Part shown: one piece after another, positions 56,101 through 64,000 of the stretch
How positions within the stretch are numbered: position 1 is the first letter of the stretch
Layout of the letters: each line of letters starts with the position of its first letter
Assembly: GCA_009746045.1 (NCBI GenBank)
Contig: RPFO01000024.1
Location: 5,001 to 69,000 of the forward strand
Origin: Mesostigma viride
Taxonomy: Eukaryota > Streptophyta > Mesostigmatophyceae > Mesostigmatales > Mesostigmataceae
Length of the DNA stretch: 64,000 nt
Direction of reading: 5' to 3'
The notes under the pieces: model-generated
Databases searched by the model: none
What the model saw: the letters and a program-made list of their open reading frames with translations, nothing else
Told to the model about the DNA's origin: nothing
Made by a program: the position numbers and the translations under genes

Positions 56101-57425
56101 AGAAACCTCCCTTAGCTTCGTCACAGGTGGCTACCTAGGAAATCCATCAACTAGAGCTGCGCTCGTCAGAATGACCTGAAAATTTGGGGCTGCATGTCCC
56201 CCCACCTGTAATATTTGGGAATATATGGTGGAGCACGATATGATGTGTTTATGATTTGATTTTTTTTTTTTGGATTAAAAAAGTACCTGTTTTGCGGGAA
56301 ATCCATCAACGTGAGTAAACATTCTTATTTCTTGGTCCCAATTAGGTAGAATTTCTCAAAAGTGGGGGAACTATGCGGGAATATATGATTTGGTCCAAAT
56401 ATGTTTGCCCATTGTCCTAGGGAAAATGTGACTAAAATAGCGTCTTTTTCTATTTTTAGCGCGTTACCGGTGTATGGTGGGGGCTAGTACCCCCCCCAAG
56501 TGGCTGGAAAATTTTTTTTTAATCATATTTATGGTCCCCAATCATCATTGGATTTTTTGCACATGCATAGGTATGGTTTCCAGAAAAGTGCCCTTTAGGC
56601 ATGTCCCCTCCCCTTAAATCTGTTTTCTGGCAACGGAGAGCGCCCATCGCGACAGGACAGCTTTTGACGGGAAAGGAAATGGTGCTTCTTTAGCGGACCG
56701 GAGGGCCAGGAAGGGGAGGTTGGGTAATCGCGAGCCATGCCTAAGGAGTTCTTAATAGCGGTTCTGTAACCGCTACCTGTCTGTATGCATCTACTTATTG
56801 TTTTAACAAAGATGCTGGTGACTATGGTGAGCAAACGGGTGTATGAATCGGATTTCTTTGAAAAGAGTTTCTCGAAGTGAGGCGGGGAATAAGGCCGCTC
56901 ACGGGAGCCGCCTGGATGGTCGGCTGAACCGGGCGGGTTTGGCAGATGTAACCGGATTTGGCTAATGGCTGGCGACCTGGAATTGTTAGTAGGGGCAGTG
57001 GCCCTATTGTGCTACAATCTCGAAACAATCTTATGCTTAAAGTTTGACAGGGCCGGGTTTGTTGAACCGGTTTGTTGAATGATAATTAGAACCTTTCGGA
57101 AAGGGTATTTGATTGGTTGTTGTTTTTGTGGTACGGTAGTAGGTGTCGCTACATTCTCAGGTTGGCGTGTTAAGTTAAGCTCGGTTGCTGATGTCAGCCC
57201 CGTGCTAGGGCAGTTTGACTACTTTGGCGGCGTAGTGACATTGTTGTGGTCTTTTTTCTTGTCCCACCCACCCACCCTCTTTGGTGGCCTGGTCTGCGCG
57301 GGTAATCGCGAGCCATGCCTAAGGAGTTCTTAATAGCGGTTCTGTAACCGCTACCTGTCTGTATGCATCTACTTATTGTTTTAACAAAGATGCTGGTGAC
57401 TATGGTGAGCAAACGGGTGTATGAA
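53142..57425 (+). mobile_element. Non-autonomous DIRS/PAT-like element F with complete split direct repeats
   Basis: A1 53142-53556 and A2 56848-57262 (415 bp each). B1 56722-56847 and B2 57300-57425 (126 bp each, apparently identical). B1 directly abuts A2, and a 37-bp (ccca)-containing linker separates A2 from B2. This is the A1 ... B1-A2-B2 design of PAT/Kangaroo-like tyrosine-recombinase retrotransposons. The interior (about 0.9 kb without the nested E1 copy) has no RT, RNase H or recombinase, so it depends on a partner. Confidence 0.72.
54332..56617 (-). mobile_element. 2278-bp TTAA-flanked DNA transposon, inverted copy inside F
   Basis: TTAA at 54332-54335 and 56614-56617. Same length as E1 (2278 bp) and almost identical in reverse orientation; one difference seen is attggg versus atttgg. 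It sits inside the interior of element F. The small ORFs are mirror copies of those in E1 and are not genes. Confidence 0.88.
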
Positions 57426-57937
57426 CACCCCTTTATACATCTAAGCCACGTGAAAACTGGCCAAACCACACACTACCATCCTCTGCACATATGGTACCTC
57501 CTATGTTCCAGGTTTGACGACGTTCCGACAAGAACTGCCCAAGTTACAACCATGCCAAGACGGCCACCCATGTAGACACTACAAGGAAATTATAGTAACC
57601 ATTCAGCCACACTAGCACCTCCTTCTTCATCAAAGACATCTGCAAACTGACCAAAGCACACATAATTAACTCTTGCACGCTGACGGCAACGCATGCTCAA
57701 CGTGGGGGTCATTGTGACAAGAGCTACTCAAGTTGATGGGTTTCCTATATCAAGGAGACCAGCGCAGGCCAGAAATCGGGAGAATCCGGACCATGGTAAC
57801 TCGAGCCTGCCGTTATCTTGTCCGCGTGTTAGAGTCGTTCAGGATGATGAAGATGAATGGTGATGGAAATGTGTATCCGTGTGCATTGAAATTATGGCTG
57901 GCTTACGTGTAGAGCGACTAGATGACCTAGACGGTGG

Positions 57938-59261
57938 GGCCGGAACAGTGAACAGCCATACGGCGTATAATACGCCGTATGGCGCGTATTATACGCCATA
58001 CGCAAGATTTCCGTATGAAAATGGGAAAAAAAATACGCACTGCGTATTTTTTGCGTATTTTTTGCGTATTGCGTATTTTTTGCGTATTTTTTGCGTATGA
58101 ACCGCGTTCGAAGTAGCTTCTGGCATCATTTTGGACGGCACGTGGAGCCGGAACTAGACTGTATCTAGGCGACCTGGAACTCCGCGACAAATAAACGACA
58201 TGCAGGTGCCAAGCTGGCCGTGCATGTACGACTGTACGTGCATTGCTGCAGATTGCTGCGTGTCGGACTAGGGTCTAGGAGACGAAGGACGAGGAAATTA
58301 GGTGACGAAGTTATGTTGTCTGCCAACAAGGGCGCGCATCTGGCACCTAACATTTAATCGTAGCACAATTGACATCCAGGCACCATGGCTAGCGACGGTG
58401 ATGGTGTGGGTCTATGGAACACGATGATGACTGGGCCGACGAGATGCAGGCCGTATTCGAGACTGTCTGGACACACATCGTGAAAGAACAGACTCTCAAC
58501 AAGAAAGGGCAGCCGACAGGTAACTACAAGCTAAGTGACGTGCACACTTTTGGATGCAAAATTCTCGGGTTCTACCACCCGAGCAAGGCTAGCACCCGCC
58601 ATATCATGGGCGCTACGTACGCGAAGGAGGCAAGAGTGAGCGAGTGCAAGAGGCCGCCGGAGGCATTACGTCGCAGGCTGCGGGGTATTTGGTGTGACTC
58701 GCGATGCACATAAATGCCTTATTTAGCCATGCAGGCTGCTGCTAGCCAGCCACCGTACCATATGTGTTAATGGTTTAGGGAAGCTGGGTCGGGTTGCTGG
58801 CATGCATAGTATCCTGCACGCTAGCCACATTGTTGGCAGCCCGTATGGATTCTTGCTTCATGTAGATCAATATTGCATGGTGGCCTACCACGAGTAGGCA
58901 AGATGTCTGCTTCTGGCACAATGTCTTATTACTTTTGGCAAGTTGGCCGACTGACCGTGTGCTATTTACAGACATTATTAATAACAACAGATGTACAATG
59001 CTTGTATTTGTAGGCATGCAGCGACGGCAACGGCAATATTATGTGATGATGTGTTAAATAAAGGCAAGTGGTATTGCAAGAACACACAAAAAAAATGCCT
59101 GATTGGTCAGAATGTTGAAGAACCCCCTGAACCATGCAAAAAACAGCATTTTCAAGAGTCCCCGTATGATTTGCGTATTATACCCCGTATGGCGTATTAT
59201 ACACCATACCCATGGGCCCCGTATGATTGCGTATTGCGTATGGCTGTACACTGGGCCGGAA
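57938..59261 (+). mobile_element. hAT-type DNA transposon, 1308 bp, non-autonomous
   Basis: The 8-bp duplication ggccggaa occurs at 57938-57945 and 59254-59261. The element begins CAGTGAACAGCCATACG and ends in the inverted form of CAGTGTACAGCCATACG. CAGTG/CACTG ends plus 8-bp duplications define the hAT superfamily. Both subterminal regions are packed with GCGTAT motifs in both orientations, probable transposase-binding sites. No transposase domain is recognisable. Confidence 0.92.
58414..58713 (+). CDS. Small ORF inside the hAT element, function unknown
   Basis: 99 residues from an ATG: acidic start EHDDDWADEMQAVFE, then VWTHIVKEQTLNKKGQPTGN and a basic end. Its composition looks protein-like and no family is recognised. 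It could be a remnant of transposase or a captured exon (there is a possible GT donor at 58519). Confidence 0.35.
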   Translation: MEHDDDWADEMQAVFETVWTHIVKEQTLNKKGQPTGNYKLSDVHTFGCKILGFYHPSKASTRHIMGATYAKEARVSECKRPPEALRRRLRGIWCDSRCT

Positions 59262-60034
59262 ACAGCATGCTTGATCAGGGCGTGTGTTTCGAGCCTAACT
59301 GGCCGGGACTCGGGAGCTAGTGTCTAGTGGTGAGCACCATTGCTGCGATCGCTCTCCCACCATTTACGAGGAAATACCCGCAAATGGAAAACCACTGAAA
59401 AGGTCTAGCTACTAGTCAGTCATCACGTTAGCCATGCCATGATTCCAAACGCCCAAGAACTGCACACCGCCAGCACACGGTGCAAAGGCAAAAAGCCGGA
59501 CGACAGCACTTTCAAATGTGCGGCGGGAACCAAAAGCCCGCGTATGCCAGGGTCTCCTATATTCTGATTTCCTATATGATCACCTGACAAGGCGCTAAGG
59601 ACCACTCAGTAAGTTAGTAACCCCACAGTGCCACTTCTTATGCCATCCAACATGCACCAAAACCATGCTGAGTATGTTTACAATGTACAAAGGGGTGGCC
59701 ACGCACCTCATATGTCTTCATCATCCCTCCAGCATGGCCAGCCTTGTAAATATGTTCATAGCCTTGACGATGGTAGCCCTAATACGCCTAAGCAGCATTT
59801 CCTATGTTTCTCCCAGGTTAGAGTGTAAGGTTGATGCCAACCAAGCTAATCAACTCAACAACACCTCCTAAACTGTCCTCCCCGGCATGGATGACAAACT
59901 GGGACTATGGAGGGCGAGGAACCAAGCAGGAACATGGTATATGATAGCTTGCATGCAGTCACGCATGTCAACCATGGTTGGCTCAGCACATTGTAGTCTT
60001 GTCACATCATCATAACAAAGGAAAGCTCAAACAA

Positions 60035-61466
60035 CCATTGGTGGAGGGACTGCAACGCCTTCAGCCTGGTGAGTCCCCTTTGCACCTTGTGCTGGTGGAC
60101 TTCATCAAAGCCTTCGATTCGGTTTTCTGGCCTGCGCTTTGGGACATCCTCGAGTTGTTCCGGATCCCCCGCCCCCTGATTGCGGTCATCCGCAACCTGT
60201 ATGAAGGGTCCACCACTTCGGTGCGCACTTCTTACGGGACCACGCCCCCATGCCCTTTACAGAAGGGTGTGTGGCAGGGCTGCGTGCTGTCGCCCTACCT
60301 GTTCATTATTGTTGTCGAATACGTAATGATTCAGGCGCGCAAGCGATTTGCCCGCATCGTGGGCAGGGAACCAGGAGTGCAGGTTGCTAACAAATTCTGG
60401 CATGGCGGTGCGGACACGGAGATTCGGCTGGCAGACATCATCTACGCAGACGACACCACCCTCTTCGAGGACACTGAGCACGTGCAGACATGGCTTGACT
60501 GCCTGGCTCTCGAGGCCCGTGCAGTGGGGCTGGAGGTCAGCAAGAAGACAGAGGCCCTGGCGGTTGGGCTCACCAACTCACCGCCGCCCCTCTATCTCCT
60601 AGACGGCTCTCGAGTCCTGTATCGGGACCGCGTTAATTAAGCCGCTGGGCAGCCTGCTCCCCAGCTGCGAGGTTGATGTGGACCATCGCATCTCCCTCGC
60701 CTGGCACGCTTTACGCCAGTACCGGGCCCTGTGGCGCAAGCCCCTGGGCAAGATCGAGAAACAGGACCTGTTCAAGGTCCTCGTGCTTCCTGTTCTCACG
60801 TATGGAGCCGAGACGTGGACCCTCACCGCCGACCTGGCCCGCAAGCTGGACGGCGCGGTCACCAGCATGCTGCGTTCCATTTTCAGAGTAGGATATGCTG
60901 CTCATGTCCGCAATGAGGACCTGTACCAGGGCATGCCCTATATCACCAGCACCATTAAGCAACGACGCCTGCAGCTAGTAGGGCACCTAGCTCGCACCAA
61001 CCAGGTAGACACCTCACGTGGCCCCCCCGCAGGACTGCGACCAGCCCAGCCTGGCCGGCACCTCCTGACGTGGGCTGGGCCCAGTGATGTTAGACGCCGC
61101 AAGGCCCGCACCTTCAAAGAACAGCTAGTAGAGGACATGGGGGGCCTAGGCCTCTCCGTGATTTGGAAGAAGATGATGGACAAGGCCAAGTGGGCCCAGG
61201 TCATAGAGGACAACGAGCCCCCCCCAGTGGGGAAGCGCCCGCGTGTGCAATCCCGTGGGAGGCACGCCAGATAGCTCCCCTAGGGCAGCGTGCGGCTGCC
61301 TAGATAGATGTTGTAGTCAGAATGCTGTTAGATAGATGTAGTGTGTAGCCAACGTAGATAGATTAGACCGGTAGGACTGTTTGCACCTATCCATCCATCC
61401 ATCGGGGTTAATGCTCCGTGACTCCCCAACGGGAGCACGAGTCTAATTAATTAATTAACCATTGGT
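60035..61466 (+). mobile_element. 5'-truncated LINE with reverse transcriptase
   Basis: Insert 60044-61457 flanked by ccattggtg (60035-60043 and 61458-61466). It carries the C-terminal half of ORF2 and ends with a tgactccccaacgggagca hairpin and (TTAA)n tail (61429-61457). It interrupts the diverged E2 copy. Confidence 0.9.
60044..61274 (+). pseudogene. LINE ORF2 reverse transcriptase, C-terminal half
   Basis: The first frame (to 60640) encodes VLVDFIKAFDSVFWPALWDI (first catalytic Asp), PLQKGVWQGCVLSPYLFIIV and IRLADIIYADDTTLFED (YADD box). A frameshift near 60620-60640 leads into the second frame (to 61274) with VLVLPVLTYGAETWTLTADL and KQRRLQLVGHLAR, the usual thumb and C-terminal region of non-LTR reverse transcriptases. 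The 5' part (endonuclease, ORF1) is absent because of truncation, so this copy is dead. Confidence 0.88.
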
Positions 61467-62024
61467 GCCAGCTATCTACATGCAGTCACACAAATGCAAT
61501 ATCTCCAACATCATCATCACTAACACACTTCCATCCCTGCACGATAAAATGCAAAGAAACCACTGGCGGCCCTTCAGCGCATGAGCGCTGTGATGCCGCT
61601 GTGGCCTGCGAAGAGAGGGTGCGTCACTCGCAAACAACAAGAAGCGTCCATACGCACAACATCCTTGCCGGAACGCGTTTTATGAAATGCCGGCTTATAC
61701 CTTCCCAAAGAGCTATAGGCTGCGACTGAAGCGGCCCTGATCACGGCATCAACGAAAACAATCTAAAGCTGCCAGGTATTCGACAACACAACGGCAAGCG
61801 ACGGCGAGCTAGCTGGCGGAAACTGCCCAAAAAGAACGCAAAAAACCTCGAACGATGAGCTCATAGAAGTAAGCACTGATAGCAGATAACATTCGCGACA
61901 AATCTGTACCTCGCCCTCGTAAATCCCTCACCCAGGCGCGCAACAACAGCCGTTCTTCCATGGACAGGTCAGACACGCACTGCGCAGGTCTGAACAATTA
62001 CTTACCGATAATGGCCAAATCATG

Positions 62025-62084
62025 GAATATGTGCTACATGACCTCCCCACGGCGGCATGTTATAATTTAATTTAATTTTTTTTA
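62025..62084 (+). mobile_element. LINE 3' end inserted in E2 (second)
   Basis: A 60-bp insert with atggaatatgtgctacatga, a cctccccacggcgg hairpin and a (TTTAA)n tail. Flanks ggccaaatc and ggccgaaaatc are an imperfect duplication. Same family as 3042-3103. Confidence 0.75.
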
Positions 62085-62385
62085 ACGGCCGAAAATCTGG
62101 CAAAAAGCACCAGATCGGTTTAGAATTCGATGCAACCGATATTAACGCCTGCTTCACGGTCAGAACAACCCCCAAAACCGCGATTTTACAGCCGCGATCA
62201 TGAACTCTATTTCATTCCGCGCGACCGAAAAATTCAGATTACCCCCCATGCCGATGGCATTAAAAAACAACAGCGATATTGTAAACCAGCTGATTTCCGC
62301 CACAAACCAACATCATAAACGCATCGTCTTTTAGATTCGAGTAAAAATTTTGCATTTCGCCTGCCCTGGTGTGGTAGTTTCGCCT

Positions 62386-63079
62386 TGTAACAACCAAATG
62401 TTACATCCAAAGTTTTCCTACTGTTGATCTTATTATGAGTTCTTGAGGACAATTATTTGAGAAGTTAGGAGGCTTGACGTCTATTGGATATTGGGCCTGT
62501 TAAGACCTGTCGAATTTATTGTTCTACCCTCATTGGTCGTGGCCTGATCCACGTAGGGTACTTTGTACGGTTTTGTTCAGTCAGTCATAGATTCTCCTTA
62601 ATACCGTTGTACCTGGTGGATCTGTTTCCAGGTCATGGAGATTCAGTATGTGCTGGCTTTGTGTTGTGTGGAGGATTCGGAGGATAAGATCTTATCTTGA
62701 GTGATCCTCACTTTTGATTGGTCCTTCCGGGTTAGGGTTGAGCCGACTCTGCGCACGATGACTTTTATCCTGTTGGGTGGCGTGCATGTGTGCGTGTGAG
62801 AACTAAAGCTATGGTGTAATTCAAGGGTTTCCTTGTTTCATCAATCAAACAACCCTTGCTAAAAGTCAACTATAACTTCAACAGATAGTCGACTTGGATA
62901 TAACTTGTCTGTTGTGTCTAACAAGGGTGGGGACTCATTCCCTTAACTGTTGAAGATCCATCTTCATTGCTTCTCTGGACGTGAAGTTATCTGTCGCGAC
63001 TCCAACCCAGGTATAAAGATCTTTTCACATCAATGTTGAAACTGAGGCTGTTGCAAACACAACATTTTTAGTCGTTACA
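62386..63079 (+). repeat. 5' LTR of a third LTR retrotransposon
   Basis: Starts TGTAACAACC where similarity to E2 stops and ends CGTTACA just before a primer-binding site, so 694 bp with TG...CA ends (TGTAAC/GTTACA inverted). The second LTR must lie beyond the window. The boundary is inferred from the E2 break, the terminal dinucleotides and the PBS. Confidence 0.72.
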
Positions 63080-63080
63080 T

Positions 63081-63092
63081 TGGTATCGGAGG
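63081..63092 (+). promoter_or_regulatory. Primer-binding site of the right-edge LTR element
   Basis: TGGTATCGGAGG one base after the LTR. It complements an initiator-methionine-type tRNA 3' end and differs at one position from the Gypsy site at 42178-42189. Confidence 0.72.
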
Positions 63093-63141
63093 TTTCTACC
63101 TAGGTGTTGGTTGTCTTGATAGTATTAGTTCACGGTTAACA

Positions 63142-64000
63142 ATGGAATTCTTGCCGACCCAGAGAGGGTACGTTATGCTGTGTGTTCGGACAGTTTTAGA
63201 GTGTGACTCATCCTTATGTGACAGTCTTGCTCTGAGAGCTGCTTTGAGCCACAAGTCTCTAACGTTCCCCAGTCCGGCATGCGCGACCCATGGAGTGATG
63301 AGTAACCCGGAGACACAACCACCGTTATCAAGTAAGAGAGTTGAAGATGCAACCACATCTTTAGCAGCTCAACGGACGACCGGTGATGAAAGGGTTTCAT
63401 CATCTACTCCCAGACGTCAACTATTTGGAGATACCACCTTAATGTCTGCTTCCCGCAGATATTCGCTGTCGGTCGGCCCAAAGTTCTCCATCTTGCCCCT
63501 CGGTGTGCAACCAGGCGAGCCCTCCCTGCGTGGCATTGGTAGAGGTGGACCACGGTTCTCCAACGTGGAGGACACGCGTTCGCCAGCACCCGAATACGGT
63601 TCGGCTATTCGTTTTGGCTACAACACGGTGCCGGGGCGAGACGGCACTCGGCTAGCGGCTGACGAGCTGACAGCGGAGAAAATTCGATTACAACATGAAC
63701 GTGAGGAAGCTGCGAGAGCTAGAAGTGTGGCGGAAGCGCTGGAGAAGAGTGTGGGTAGGACTATTGCGCGTGTGCAGCAACTTGAGTCGCAAGGGCAGGC
63801 GGGCGATGGAGAGTCTGTTTTCGTGGATCAACCGTCTCCAACACTGGGTATACGAAGGGTATATGCGGTTGACGCTCCTTTTGTTGATGAAGGGACAGAT
63901 GCACAGGGGCATGAGCCTCCACGGCTCTCGGTGGCTGCGACATTGCCGGAGAGTCAGAATGCACCACACGCCCCAGTGATGGAGCTCACGTCTTTGTATC
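63142..64000 (+). CDS. gag: Partial gag-like ORF running off the window
   Basis: An ATG at 63142, about 63 bp after the primer-binding site, opens a frame without a stop to the last base (at least 286 codons). It begins MEFLPTQRGYVMLCVRTVLE, then Ser/Thr/Pro-rich sequence, then a strongly charged helix LTAEKIRLQHEREEAARARS with VAEALEKSVGRTIARVQQLE, likely a coiled coil. The placement and composition fit Gag, but no zinc knuckle is reached, so neither Gag nor the Copia/Gypsy class is proven. Confidence 0.6.
   Translation, partial: MEFLPTQRGYVMLCVRTVLECDSSLCDSLALRAALSHKSLTFPSPACATHGVMSNPETQPPLSSKRVEDATTSLAAQRTTGDERVSSSTPRRQLFGDTTLMSASRRYSLSVGPKFSILPLGVQPGEPSLRGIGRGGPRFSNVEDTRSPAPEYGSAIRFGYNTVPGRDGTRLAADELTAEKIRLQHEREEAARARSVAEALEKSVGRTIARVQQLESQGQAGDGESVFVDQPSPTLGIRRVYAVDAPFVDEGTDAQGHEPPRLSVAATLPESQNAPHAPVMELTSLY

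Larger units (their letters stand above)
57741..59577 (+). mobile_element. Family R repeat, full copy (interrupted by hAT)
   Basis: Bounded by the 10-bp duplication tttcctatat (57741-57750 and 59568-59577). Its ends share ggagacc in inverted orientation (caaggagacc / ggtctcctatattctga). Without the hAT insert the repeat is about 500 bp. No coding capacity. A 10-bp duplication with short imperfect inverted ends suggests a MITE of Mutator-like type, but this is tentative. Confidence 0.7.
50541..62385 (+). mobile_element. Diverged third copy of the TTAA element (E2), fragmented by insertions
   Basis: Collinear with E1 but diverged, in pieces: 50541-50752, 50951-51055, about 52899-53141, 57426-57750, 59568-60043, 61458-62024 and 62085-62385. 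It begins directly at the TTAA that ends E1 and is cut off before its right end by the LTR element at 62386. The inserts between these pieces are annotated separately. Confidence 0.85.

Overview
The window is eukaryotic nuclear DNA, most likely from a green alga. The clues are a multi-exon spliceosomal helicase gene with GT-AG introns, a small gene resembling the chloroplast-targeted UPF0426 family of plants and green algae, and a dense mix of retrotransposons and DNA transposons. The species cannot be named from the sequence. No rRNA, tRNA or CRISPR array was found.

Host genes (1-25.3 kb). Three host genes are supported. A single-exon, type II membrane sulfotransferase-like ORF (+, 1357-2457) ends exactly where a TTAA-flanked transposon (2458-4276) is inserted. 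A PRP5/DDX46-type DEAD-box helicase gene (-, 23929 to about 5562) has seven exons that join in phase 0 and encode roughly 1080 residues. Its introns are the oddest part of the window: five of the six carry tandem repeats (24, 18, 29, 26, 49 and 49 bp units), and intron 3 alone holds an 8 kb, 29-bp minisatellite. A UPF0426-like gene (+, 24934-25302) lies divergently about 1 kb from the helicase start.

Retrotransposon block (25.8-48.2 kb). Fragments of a non-LTR family that ends in a small hairpin plus an (AATT)n or (TAATT)n tail surround a Copia-type element (28112-45428, 5-bp duplication atagc). The Copia reverse transcriptase is split by a younger Ty3/Gypsy element on the minus strand (33565-42764, 5-bp duplication ggagg). 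The Gypsy LTRs look identical, yet its integrase core is missing and unfamiliar ORFs occupy its place.

Nested DNA-transposon and retroelement block (48.2-62.4 kb). A 2278-bp TTAA-flanked element occurs twice in inverted orientation (48259-50536 and 54336-56613). A diverged third copy starts at 50541 and ends at 62385. It has been opened by at least six insertions: a LINE 3' end, two non-autonomous elements with DIRS/PAT-like split direct repeats, a 500-bp repeat itself split by a 1308-bp hAT element, a LINE carrying reverse transcriptase, and a second LINE 3' end.

Right edge (62.4-64 kb). A further LTR retrotransposon begins here, with an LTR (62386-63079), a primer-binding site and an open gag-like frame that runs off the end of the window.

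In short, about 3 host genes occupy the first 25 kb and nearly all of the remaining 38 kb is layered transposon sequence whose insertion order can be read from target-site duplications.
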